From positions 985,787-1,049,786 of the forward strand of contig NW_017802480.1 of assembly GCF_001625305.1 (NCBI RefSeq): a stretch of 64,000 bases of DNA. The letters run 5' to 3'. The translations under genes were made by a program, and so were the position numbers. This stretch comes from Branchiostoma belcheri. Lineage: Eukaryota; Chordata; Leptocardii; Amphioxiformes; Branchiostomatidae. This document shows positions 45,296 through 54,836 of this stretch, piece after piece. Below the pieces are notes generated by a model. The model was given only the letters and a program-made list of their open reading frames with translations, had not been told where the DNA came from and made no database searches. Each line of letters opens with the position of its first letter. Position 1 is the first letter of the stretch.

Positions 45296-45589
45296 ATCAG
45301 GAAGGGAACTCTTCCGCTACCACAAGGGCAAAGCCTCACGTGCGGCTGAATTGTATCCTTGTATTCATATATGAGTCATGAATATTATTGCCCAAAAGAC
45401 ATTTATATAACAGGAAATAAGGCGAAGAACGAACGGAGGAGGTGCCACGACGTCCCCGTCAGACGCAAAAAAATATCTTCTGTCGTCGGACATTTGGCTG
45501 ATCGTCGTCCATTTCTAATTATAACCAGGTTAGCCTTTCTTTCTTTCTTTCTTTCTTCCTGTCTTTTAATCTACAAGGAGACATTGCTC
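45296..45589 (+). promoter_or_regulatory. LRR receptor 2 upstream region and 5' UTR
   Basis: Collinear with 41,170-41,456 (CCCCGTCAGACGC, CGGACATTTGGCTGATC, ATAACCAG then a (TTTC)n run). The frame of the gene is open further upstream to 45,359, but that part has no match before LRR gene 1, so it is taken as UTR. Confidence 0.45.
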
Positions 45590-48505
45590 ATGGCTGTAAG
45601 TGTTAGACAGAAAACGTCCATGTTGTTCTTGCTGTTTTTTCTGGCCTTGGTAGTTGCGGAAATTGCCTCTGCAAGCTTCTGCTTTCCTCTCTGCACGAGT
45701 GCGAGCTGGTCTGAATGCTTGCACGACTCCATGCCTGAAGCACTTCGGTACCAGTCAGATAAATGTATCTTGTGCAACCGCCAGGAACGACAGAGCAGTG
45801 TTGGTGCTGTCAGTAATACTAAAAGTACTCTCAGACATACTGCGCCCTGTTGGCAAGGCATGGAAAAAGCACTGGGCATCAGGGGCCGTCCGTTCGGCGT
45901 TCTATCAGAAAAGAAACTGACGCCCAACAGGTCCTCAGTAGAAACGTTGGTCCTGATCGAGAATGAAATCACAGATGTGGAGGAAAACGCTTTGGTTGGG
46001 TTTTCGAATCTGAAATATCTGAGCCTAGATTTCAACCGGCTAACGCACGTGAGACAGAGCTGGTTCAACGGCTTGGAGAAGCTTGGTTTTCTCACTTTAT
46101 CCAATAACAGAATAGCACAGATTGAGCATGGGTGCTTTCGCAACATGCCTCGGCTTCTCTTGTTGAGTCTTGAAAACAATTTGTTGCCTGTTTTAGACCC
46201 CGACTGGTTCTTTGGGCAGAGTAAGTTGTTTTACCTGTACTTGGGGGGAAATAACATCAAGACCATTCCTCCAAGTACATTCAAGAATGTGCGTCCATAT
46301 GAGATATATCTTCAGGATAGTGCTCTGTCCTGTCTCGACCAAAGGGTCCTGTGGGGACTGGAGTTTATGTCAATCTTCTATGTGAGTGGTTCCAGCTTGG
46401 CAACAGTGCAGGTTGAAATGTCCCACAAATTGGGATGGGCTGTTTCAATTCATGCGCATGGATTCCTACAGCACATGCAAATCATATCTGTTGAGGTGCC
46501 TTACTTCTATTTCTGTGTCGGGCACTACCCAGGAATAAATAAAAAGTCATTCTCATGGCGGTTTGACTCGATAGATGCTGTACCTCGTCACAAATCAAAA
46601 CACTTTACTGTGTTATGTACCGAGGTTGCTTACGATCCCCCGGCCCCAGACCTTTCGCGTTTCGTTGCAATCGCTACCAATGACCTCCCAGACAAAAGAG
46701 ACCCAAGCTACCAAAAGTACAGAGAAAAGTGCCGACAGGTGTGGGAACATAACCTGGGCGTCACAGTGGCTCTGAGAGGTAACTCCACATTACAGCTGGT
46801 GTCCATGGGTGTAGGGAATACGACCAGGGCAGATTTGGCCATACTAGTAGACGACACGCCGGACACGGTGTTAGCCAGCAGTGTAGAGTCAGCCACTGTA
46901 TCAAACGAAAGAAAGAACAGAACCAATGCAGGCACTAACCACACAGATAAGTTAGATCTATCTTGTATTCTCCTCTCGAAACACAATTCGGTCCCGTTGT
47001 ACTTAGACATTCGCTCCGTCCCAAAGAGGATCCACAAAGAATGCCCTATACAGCATGATCGCGACACAGACCCAACAAGCTTCCCTACACCCAAGCTCGA
47101 CATGACCAGTAGATCCCAAACAACGGAAAATTACACATCTACAGACCAGACAGCAACGATACTACCATCCACATTGCTGCCACGCACTCTCCAAACCACA
47201 CTTCATAAATCTAAACCAGCATCAAAGCTCCCCCTCATCCCGATTGTCTCAAGTGTGTGCGTTTTGGTCTTGTTACTTGCGATCTTGTTGTTTCTGCTGA
47301 AGAAGTGTCTGCCAAATATAAGAGAGAACAGCTCTCTCTGTCCCATTCAGTGCATTTACTGGGGGAACCCAGATGATGTAAATGCTGCTCATGATGGCCC
47401 TCCCGCACTCCAACAGGCCCACGAGATCTCAGATGATGTGCTCAATGCTCTTGATCACACCTACACAGAGATTCCAGATCATCTAGCTGTAGCTCAGCGG
47501 CCTTTGCCGGAAACCCCACACACTTACACAGAGATCCCTGATCACCTAGCTGTAGTTCAGCAGCCTTTGCCGGCAATCCCACACACTTACACAGAGATTC
47601 CAGATCACAATACTGAAGCTGACGATGAGCCCATACACTTTTACAGTGCTGCTGCAGAGCCGTCCCTTCCAACAGTCACAAAATTCGGACAGGTCACAAA
47701 CTTGATCGGACAGGTCCAGCAGTCCACAGCTGGTACCCTTCTTACATACAGAGCCCCCATACTTGAAGTCAAGGTAGATTGTGCAAGAACATACGGAAAT
47801 CACCAGGCCTGTTGGCAATGTGTGATCGTACGTGAGGGGGTGCGACGTTTAACACGTCGAAGATCTTTGCCCATCTATTCCATCACAGATACGCCAGGGG
47901 AGATCCTAGCGAGGGAACCACAAAATACAATAGGCCATGAGTGTTTGGATCCAACATTATTACCCAACACGTATTGGCCATGGCAAATTTCTGGGACAGG
48001 GACCCAAAACACAGAAATGCGAAGATCCCTCCCCATTCTCACCAATACCTACTGGCCCTGGGAGATCCCAGGGGAGGGAACCCAAAGTATAATACACCAA
48101 AACTGTTTGGATCCAATATTACCTAACACTTATTGGCCATGGGATATTTCTGAGACAGGGGCCCGAAATACAACAAGGCGAAGGTCCCTCCCTATTCTCA
48201 CCAATACATACTGGCCTTGGGAGATCCCAGGGGAGGGAACCCAAAGTATAATACACCAAGAGTGTTTGGACCCAATATTACCAAACACCTATTGGCCTTG
48301 GGAAATTTCTGGGACAGAGGTCCGAAATACTGCAAGACGAGGGTCCCTCCCCGTTCTCACTAACACCTACTGGCCTTGGGAGATCCCAGGGGACGGAGCC
48401 CAAAGTACAATAAGCCAAGAGTGTTTTGACCCAATATTACCAAACACCCATTGGCCTTGGGAAATTTCTGGGACAGGGACCCAAAACACAACCAATCCTC
48501 CCTAG
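45590..48505 (+). CDS. LRR transmembrane receptor-like protein 2 (intronless, 971 aa)
   Basis: Paralog of the gene at 41,457 with the same order: signal peptide (MLFLLFFLALVVAEIASA), cysteine-rich cap (CFPLC, CILC), five to six LRRs (LKYLSLDFNRL, LGFLTLSNNRI, LLLLSLENNLL, LFYLYLGGNNI), unassigned ectodomain, membrane span (LIPIVSSVCVLVLLLAILLF) and a long tail. The tail has three YTEIPDH units separated by RPLPETP or QPLPAIP linkers, then RRRSLPIYSITDTPGEI and 3.5 copies of a 53-residue repeat holding RRxSLP and NTYWPWEIPGEG. I chose the ATG at 45,590 because it aligns with the start of paralog 1 and gives the signal peptide; an upstream in-frame ATG at 45,359 would bury it. Likely a surface receptor or scaffold of unknown ligand. 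Confidence 0.88.
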   Translation: MAVSVRQKTSMLFLLFFLALVVAEIASASFCFPLCTSASWSECLHDSMPEALRYQSDKCILCNRQERQSSVGAVSNTKSTLRHTAPCWQGMEKALGIRGRPFGVLSEKKLTPNRSSVETLVLIENEITDVEENALVGFSNLKYLSLDFNRLTHVRQSWFNGLEKLGFLTLSNNRIAQIEHGCFRNMPRLLLLSLENNLLPVLDPDWFFGQSKLFYLYLGGNNIKTIPPSTFKNVRPYEIYLQDSALSCLDQRVLWGLEFMSIFYVSGSSLATVQVEMSHKLGWAVSIHAHGFLQHMQIISVEVPYFYFCVGHYPGINKKSFSWRFDSIDAVPRHKSKHFTVLCTEVAYDPPAPDLSRFVAIATNDLPDKRDPSYQKYREKCRQVWEHNLGVTVALRGNSTLQLVSMGVGNTTRADLAILVDDTPDTVLASSVESATVSNERKNRTNAGTNHTDKLDLSCILLSKHNSVPLYLDIRSVPKRIHKECPIQHDRDTDPTSFPTPKLDMTSRSQTTENYTSTDQTATILPSTLLPRTLQTTLHKSKPASKLPLIPIVSSVCVLVLLLAILLFLLKKCLPNIRENSSLCPIQCIYWGNPDDVNAAHDGPPALQQAHEISDDVLNALDHTYTEIPDHLAVAQRPLPETPHTYTEIPDHLAVVQQPLPAIPHTYTEIPDHNTEADDEPIHFYSAAAEPSLPTVTKFGQVTNLIGQVQQSTAGTLLTYRAPILEVKVDCARTYGNHQACWQCVIVREGVRRLTRRRSLPIYSITDTPGEILAREPQNTIGHECLDPTLLPNTYWPWQISGTGTQNTEMRRSLPILTNTYWPWEIPGEGTQSIIHQNCLDPILPNTYWPWDISETGARNTTRRRSLPILTNTYWPWEIPGEGTQSIIHQECLDPILPNTYWPWEISGTEVRNTARRGSLPVLTNTYWPWEIPGDGAQSTISQECFDPILPNTHWPWEISGTGTQNTTNPP
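47933..48490 (+). repeat. Coding tandem repeat, 159 bp unit, 3.5 copies
   Basis: The unit codes 53 residues from (H/Q)(E/N)CLDPILPNTYWPW to IPGEGTQSIIH. Three full units and one half are present, nearly identical in DNA. Paralog 1 holds only one live unit. Confidence 0.9.
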
Positions 48506-48885
48506 CACCTAAAAGAATGGGCAAAGGGAAAAACTTTCAAATTCAAATCGACCAAAACTTGAAACATTTGCTTTCTGTCGGACTGTTGTATAAATTAAAC
48601 ACCTTCTCATTATCTCTTTTTTTTGGTAGGAATCATAACATAACTTATGCTAATGAGAAGCTTATTTGCATAATTAATGCTCGTGACATATTTGGGTTGA
48701 TAACATTAGATGTAATGAAATTATAACATAGTTTCCAAAGTTAATTTGAAATTTTTTGTTAGCAAAGGCATGCATTTGTTCAAAATAGTGCAAGTTGCAA
48801 AATTTGCATAATTTAGAATCAAGTCACCACCGACCCGTCGTGATTTCATTAAAGTAATAGCAATCTGGTGAAACAACATATGTTT

Positions 48886-48891
48886 AATAAA
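48886..48891 (+). terminator. Possible poly(A) signal of LRR receptor 2
   Basis: AATAAA about 380 bases after the stop, in 3' flank shared in part with paralog 1. Confidence 0.35.
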
Positions 48892-48959
48892 ACTTTCAGC
48901 TTTCTCTCTCAATACCAAACACTTGAATTCAAATGCCTGAGTTGTATCACTCATCAGAA

Positions 48960-49590
48960 TCTGCATGCTACAGGAAGGGTCATTGTTCTTTTCGAAAAGT
49001 ACAATGTTACCAGCACAAACAAACGTCTGTCTTCTCTGCTACGACCCGTGAAAGTAAGAGTAGCTCAGCTGTAATTTCAAATTCCAAACTAACTGCAAAC
49101 TGAATTATGCAAATCATAAAAGATTTGCTTCAAGCATTTGTAAGTTGTGTAACACAAGTAGCCATAGATGAAAATACCGGTAGAATGTGGTTGGGGAATG
49201 TTTGAGTTGTGTATGTTTAATTGTTATCGCATATTTTGTGTCATTTCCACCAAAAGGAATGTAGGCTGGATGAAATCATAATATTGTAGTTCAGAATCTG
49301 TAATTTGTTAAGATTTGTCATACTATACTTTTACATAGTTCCTTGTACTGTTTCATTTGAGAATTATTTCGTTAAGTTTATATGAGTGCTTAGCAAAAGC
49401 TTTTTAGGCTTCTTTTCTCCCCTTCTTCATATATTTCATTACTTCACTGTTCATGTAATGTTTATGTAAATAAGTTACAACTAGAAATTTTGCAAACTGG
49501 ACACAATATACTGTAATGGTGCTGCTCCTGAATACTGTTACTGACAAGAAGAGGGATGAGGCTAAAACATCACATCTGCATAACCAGTAA
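48960..49590. other. No gene seen
   Basis: AT-rich sequence between the LRR gene 2 3' flank and the next SINE-like unit. No supported frame. Confidence 0.5.
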
Positions 49591-49890
49591 ATTATCTAAA
49601 GGCATAACACACCAGCTCTGTGCTTTGCTGGGTGACATAACTGACTGACTGCTCACAGTAGTTACATCCCTACTCCTACTGATATGTGTGGTGGGTTCTT
49701 TAACATGGAGGTTTAATGTGTTCGAGGTGTGAATGTCCTCAAACTGGGGACCAGCGACTTCACATCCCATGCAAAGAACTGCAACAACAAATGTACCAGC
49801 TACAGAAGCATGTGCAAATCCCGGAAAAGGCAATCCTGTGAACTGGCCACGGAGCTAGCTGCTAATCACTAAACCACAGAATCCCTGTTA
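49590..49890 (-). mobile_element. tRNA-derived SINE-like element
   Basis: On the minus strand GTGGTTTAGTGATTAGCAGC resembles an A box, followed ~90-180 bases later by CCCCAGTTTGAGGACATTCA and CATGTTAAAGAACCCACC. The last is shared in reverse with the repeat at about 39,400. Ends not resolved. Confidence 0.5.
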
Positions 49891-50790
49891 CAAACCCTGG
49901 AGTGGCTGTTAAACATCAGGAAGCACCAACCAACACCACTGCCATCAAAAATTAGACAATGCACTGAATTGTACATCATCTACTAGTATTCAGCTCAAGT
50001 TCTGCTGACATCTGTACCAGTGCCTGCCAGACTTAAATATGTACATTCAGATGTACTGTACAAAAAAATAGATGTACTGTACAAAAAATAAACTTGCTAT
50101 ATGCCAACAAAACATCATGCTCTCATGCTGGTGACACATGCCCACTGGCCAGTTGGCAACGTTCTAGTGACTACTTAGATCATGTTATCATACATGCAGC
50201 TTACAGATATAATGCACAGTTGCAACATATACAAATAAAATGTTTGTACAGGGATAGTAACAACTTTGGTCAAGCTGGTGTGTTATACCAAAGGGAGGTT
50301 GTCCTGTTCAGATTTGGATGAGATAATGGAAAAAAATGAGAAAATGACAATGTCACTAAAGACAAATTCTCTTCCCTTTCTTGTAAGTACACTCTGTGTA
50401 AAGTATCACTGTTGGTTGTTTCCTGGTTGTATATATCAAAATGAATTATGTATCTAACAATTGTTACCAACAATTTACAAAATGTATTATGATAGATCTG
50501 TTGTGTCATGAAGCAAAAGGAAAAGCATGAAGAGGCTTACAGTTTATCTGATTGCATAGCTGTACTGAGAAAATAAATGATTTTAATCATAGTACACAGA
50601 TAAATGTGCAAGAGGAGTATGGTATGAAACATTGATGCCAGAGCAATAGTTGTGTACAATGATTGATATAATAAAGTTGTTTGTTGTTGTGTGTAAACCA
50701 TGCAGTGTGTGTCTAATGTTTGTGTAACTGTTCATTGGATTAGGAACCAGAATGATGTACCTCATGAACCTGTTATTATTAGTTTAACCT
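49891..50790. other. No gene seen
   Basis: It contains a doubled GATGTACTGTACAAAAAA (50,050-50,090) and a weak relative of the GTTACGCCGAAGGG repeat at about 50,275. Otherwise unrecognised. Confidence 0.5.
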
Positions 50791-50794
50791 TAAC

Positions 50795-50870
50795 CACACT
50801 GAGGCAGCTGTTTGGCTGCCAATTCTCTATTGGTTATGGGGTTAGGCAGCTGTGATAAGGTTCAAATAGA
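50795..50870 (-). repeat. Reverse copy of the CCCTGCTGCCTAACCC repeat
   Basis: Minus strand: CAGCTGCCTAACCCCATAAC then CAATAGAGAATTGGCAGCCAA, matching the copies at 1,095 and 18,361. Confidence 0.6.
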
Positions 50871-50906
50871 ACACATTTGACAATGAAAATGTACAGAAAG
50901 ATTAGC

Positions 50907-50912
50907 TTTATT
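50907..50912 (-). terminator. Probable LAMTOR4 poly(A) signal
   Basis: AATAAA on the minus strand, about 310 bases after the LAMTOR4 stop codon. Confidence 0.5.
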
Positions 50913-51222
50913 ATCAGCATTTGATTAGGATAGCCATTATGCTTAGGATGACCAGTATGGAGAAAGAGATATGAAACAGAACCCCTTCAAAACATTTGAG
51001 AAGATTTCAAATTCACATGATTTTGTTATTTGAGAAACGACTACAAAGTTATATGTAGTGCATGTCTAGTCAAGAGACTAGTTGTATCTCTAATTGTGCT
51101 AATTATGCAACTGAAATGCATATTGTCACATATGTTGCACCTGTATGATTATACATAGTAGTCAATAAATTGCTGTTTAAAAAACAAAAAGCAAAATAAG
51201 AAGTGGAAATGTGCCATTCGTG

Positions 51223-52955
51223 CTAGACAGTGATGGGTTCATGATGCTCATTTGTTCTCTTGCTGACATAGATCTTCTGGTTGGAAATGGTGACCATGTA
51301 CATGTGCTCATGGTAGATCACTGGAAGGCAAAAGAGAGATCATTATTGATAATCAAAGTGACAGCTAATACGTCTCATTAAAGTAAAATCATAAGGTTAT
51401 AATTCTATGCAAGTCTCTCATTTTTAACCTCACTTCTGAAGCATAATGTTACATACATATCTTCTGCATGCCTGTAATGGCTTAGTGGAAGCTCAGAAGT
51501 CTCAAATGTTCATTCTTTCTAAAAAGCACACTGTATCTGATTATGATTACACAATACAATTTTTATCATCAACTATCAAGTAGCTTTAAACAACATTTGA
51601 AATCAGATATGCAGGACCAATGGTGTGACAAATGTTTCAACCTACCAAGACCAGACATCACCTTGCACTTGCTAATAAAGAAGGCATTCAAGTGTCTGCC
51701 AATAGATTCCTTCTTGACTGTCACTGATATCCCAAAAAGACAGAAAAGGTCCCTGACCTGATAATCGTTTGAAGGGTTCCTGTTTGTCTGTGCCGGTCTG
51801 TAGTCTGAGCGCCACGTCCACCATCTTCATAATCACTCCTGCCGCTGCCTCGTCATTCTCTAACTCTCCTGAAGACTGGAACATTACAGAGAATAACAAA
51901 CCTACACTCTGCCTCCTCATTCTTCAACTCTAACATTCTCCAAGTTCTAACCCAACAACTAGTAGTAGTACAAAATTAGGTACATACATTAGGTAAGTTT
52001 AGTCTGAACTTTTAAGGGTTCTTGTTAGGTAAGATTGGATTAGCAACATGATTAGCAAAATAAATTGGACTTTCATAATTTTCTAAAGGTATTCACCCTA
52101 TCTGTATTCCACACAAATTTTGTTTAAGAAAAAAATCCAGGTAGTTTCTTAATCTTACTAAGGCATTACATTGAAAACATAGGCATTTAAGGCATTAACA
52201 TTTTATATAGGCAAATTTTGTATTTAAGATCTGGGCATGTACAAGTAGAAGATATCAATTTTAAAACTTGACATGAAATCTAGTGAGATGTAAGACAAGT
52301 ACTCACAGCCATGACAGCTCCATCCTCGTTCATGACCAGATATCCCACCTGGTCTGGCACCCGGTCCAGACTGGCTGTCACCGGACTGGTCGTCTGGCAA
52401 CGACAAAACCTGAGTATCAGTAACTCTTCAATATTCTTCAGCTCTAAAGTAAGATGCTAAGACTGTGAACTACAGTATCATAGTATGTACTAGTGACACT
52501 TAATTTCTGGGTGCGGGCCTTGACTACACAGGCTAGCTCCTCGGCTCCAGGACCAACATGCCATCAAGTAAATGTTACCATAGACAACCCTCTGGCTCAG
52601 TTACATGTAGACACTGTTGCTGATAATTTCAAAATATTACTAGTAACGTTACATTATGTTAATTTGCAATTGGTCATGGCTCAAAGAATTACGTTTACCA
52701 TTACCTTATACAGTCTGTGAAAAAAGGAAATGGGGACCTGAAATAGTCGTATACACAAATACACATTATTGAGCAACTATTAGTTTACGTTATACAAGTT
52801 AGTTCATATGTTGTTGTTGGATGTACTACTTGCCCCCCTCCCACAAACATATTTTTCTCAGCTTTCCAGCAAGGAACACTTAAGTTTACAAACTTAAACT
52901 TGAAGTTTCCAACATCATTCTACGTTCTAATAAGCCTACACTTCTTTCTTACCAT
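51223..52955 (-). CDS. LAMTOR4: LAMTOR4 (p10, C7orf59), Ragulator subunit, 4 exons
   Basis: Coding parts in transcription order: 52955-52953 (start codon only), 52393-52307, 51875-51758, 51320-51223. Introns are GT-AG and phases 0, 0, 1 agree. The product has 101 residues (human 99) and reads MTTSPVTASLDRVPDQ, GYLVMNEDGAVMASSGELEN, DEAAAGVIMKMVDVALRL, EPFKRLSVIYHEHMYMV, NQKIYVSKRTNEHHEPITV, aligning with human LAMTOR4 end to end (IPDQLGYLV, ASSGDLENDEQAA, PFKRLSVVF, REPIDV). Family role: a roadblock-fold subunit of the pentameric Ragulator on the late endosome/lysosome membrane, which anchors Rag GTPases and so mTORC1. Exon 1 contributes only the methionine. It lies head to head with UVRAG, starts 476 bases apart. 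Confidence 0.96.
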
Positions 52956-53430
52956 CTTAAGCAGGCTTGTCCGATCTGTAAAGTAAGAAATAACCCACGA
53001 AACTCGCACCACGCATGCACACACCAGATCTCACTAGTCACAAGTGGCGTGACCTCGAGGTCAATCACAAGATCCGTCCGTCACAACCAAATCTCGCCAA
53101 TCGCGAGACTTCATTTCGACTACGTTTTCAAACGATTCTGTACATTTCTATCAGACAAAATTAGCCTAGATATGTCTAGAAGATATAATAATGGACTTAG
53201 TTGTAGTTTGATCAGCAGTTAGGCCGTGATTTTGGAGAAAAATGCTTGGAAATTTTTCACAATCTTGCGAGATTTCATTCCACGCATGCTCATTACGGCC
53301 AACCAAGATGGCGGCGGTGCGATGAGAAAAATAGAATCGGAAGGAAGCGGCAGCCCGATCACAGTTTTCTCACTAATTCTCAGCGGTTTGGCGAGTTTTC
53401 CGGACTCCTTTGAAAGGATATCGCAGGAGG
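52956..53430. promoter_or_regulatory. Bidirectional LAMTOR4/UVRAG promoter
   Basis: A GC-richer gap of 475 bases between two divergent start codons, without TATA. At 53,092-53,108 the inverted repeat TCTCGCCAATCGCGAGA holds a CCAAT box. At 53,305-53,315 AAGATGGCGGC matches the YY1 consensus seen near start sites of housekeeping genes. The ATG inside it opens a six-codon upstream frame (53,308-53,325) in the likely UVRAG leader. Confidence 0.7.
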
Positions 53431-54801
53431 ATGGCTACGAGAGACGCTAGATACCGTGTCACGCACCCAGATCACAGCTTACAGCAGGTAAAATTCGCCG
53501 TTTTCTGATAAGAAAACTATCTTGGATGAGCCGGAAAATTTTCCCCTTCCCTGACGATGACAAAATCTTACTCGAATTTCCCAATCGATAAGAACATTAC
53601 GAAGTTAACGGTACGTTTAAGGGTTGTCATGTAAAGATGGACAACGCAGACGAATTCGATTCAATTGCAGTAGGCCGTATAAGCTGTTTTTAATGCTAAT
53701 TAAATTATTATGGCCTGGTGTCTGCCGGACCAAATTAGTCAAGGCACCACCCCTTAATCTCAAAGCAGATCCCTCTCGGTGGCAAAAAGACAGTATCAAA
53801 CTGGCAAGACAGTATCCATTAGCCAGAGAAGGTCGCCGGCCACCGGTGGGCACCGGTTGCGACAAAAACAAAAAACGGCCATATTTAAAAAGCTAAGGAT
53901 CATTCCCCCACAACCTCTGCTTGGAGAGTACCACCCCTTTCCGTGTAGGTATATGTCAGACCGGATAATGCTAGTGTTTACATATCACTATGCTCGGTTA
54001 TGTCGTTCGGAACTTCACAGTGTTGACACTGCCTGCGGTAGGCAGCCCCTTTGTTGTATCAATTCGTCCTAGATTCCATTGCAAGATGTGTAATACACAA
54101 AATTACTTTTATAACTTGGACTTGAAACCAACTACATGTATGTGAAGTCAAACCTGTACAAGTGGCCACCTCTACATAGGAACCACCTTGCCAATGTGAT
54201 CACTTTTGAGTGGTCCCCTAGAAGATAATATTCCCACCACTAGTAGCCCAAACATTAAGAATCCTGTCTAGCGACCACCTGTCCACAGAGGCCAGATTTT
54301 ATCAGTCCACTGACATCTTGTGCAGTTCTGACTGTATAACACTGGTCTTGGATGTATGGGTATTTTTATGGGTATCATTAACTCAAATTAAAGCATTGTC
54401 TTTAAATAAGACACAACACCATGCTTTTGTAAGATGCATAATGTCAGATTTGCAAACAATAACTGCTAGTGAAACAGGTGGTTGCTTTAGTTAGATGGTA
54501 CCTTTTCTTTTCTTTTTGTGCAACCAATTGGTGCAACAAACATATATTATCAAAATGCAGTGAGGTAATGGTTAATGACCATGTAAAAGAACTACCAGTA
54601 CAAGCTCTACAAGTAACATTATACATTATAATATAATTCTTTGTAGCAAATAAGTTTATCCTTTTCAGTAAGTGTTGTTCTATTTTTAAATGGCCTTCAT
54701 GACTTTCATGATCAAAGTCCACACGGGTCATAGTCCCAAGCAAATAGTGCAAATGGTTATTTGCACTTGATTTTGAAGGTCAACATCATTGTATACACTT
54801 C

Positions 54802-54836
<35 letters not shown>

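Noticed and set aside
45359-45589. Upstream extension of LRR receptor 2 by 77 codons
   Set aside because: It would place the signal peptide inside the protein and has no counterpart before receptor 1; the 45,590 start aligns with the paralog.
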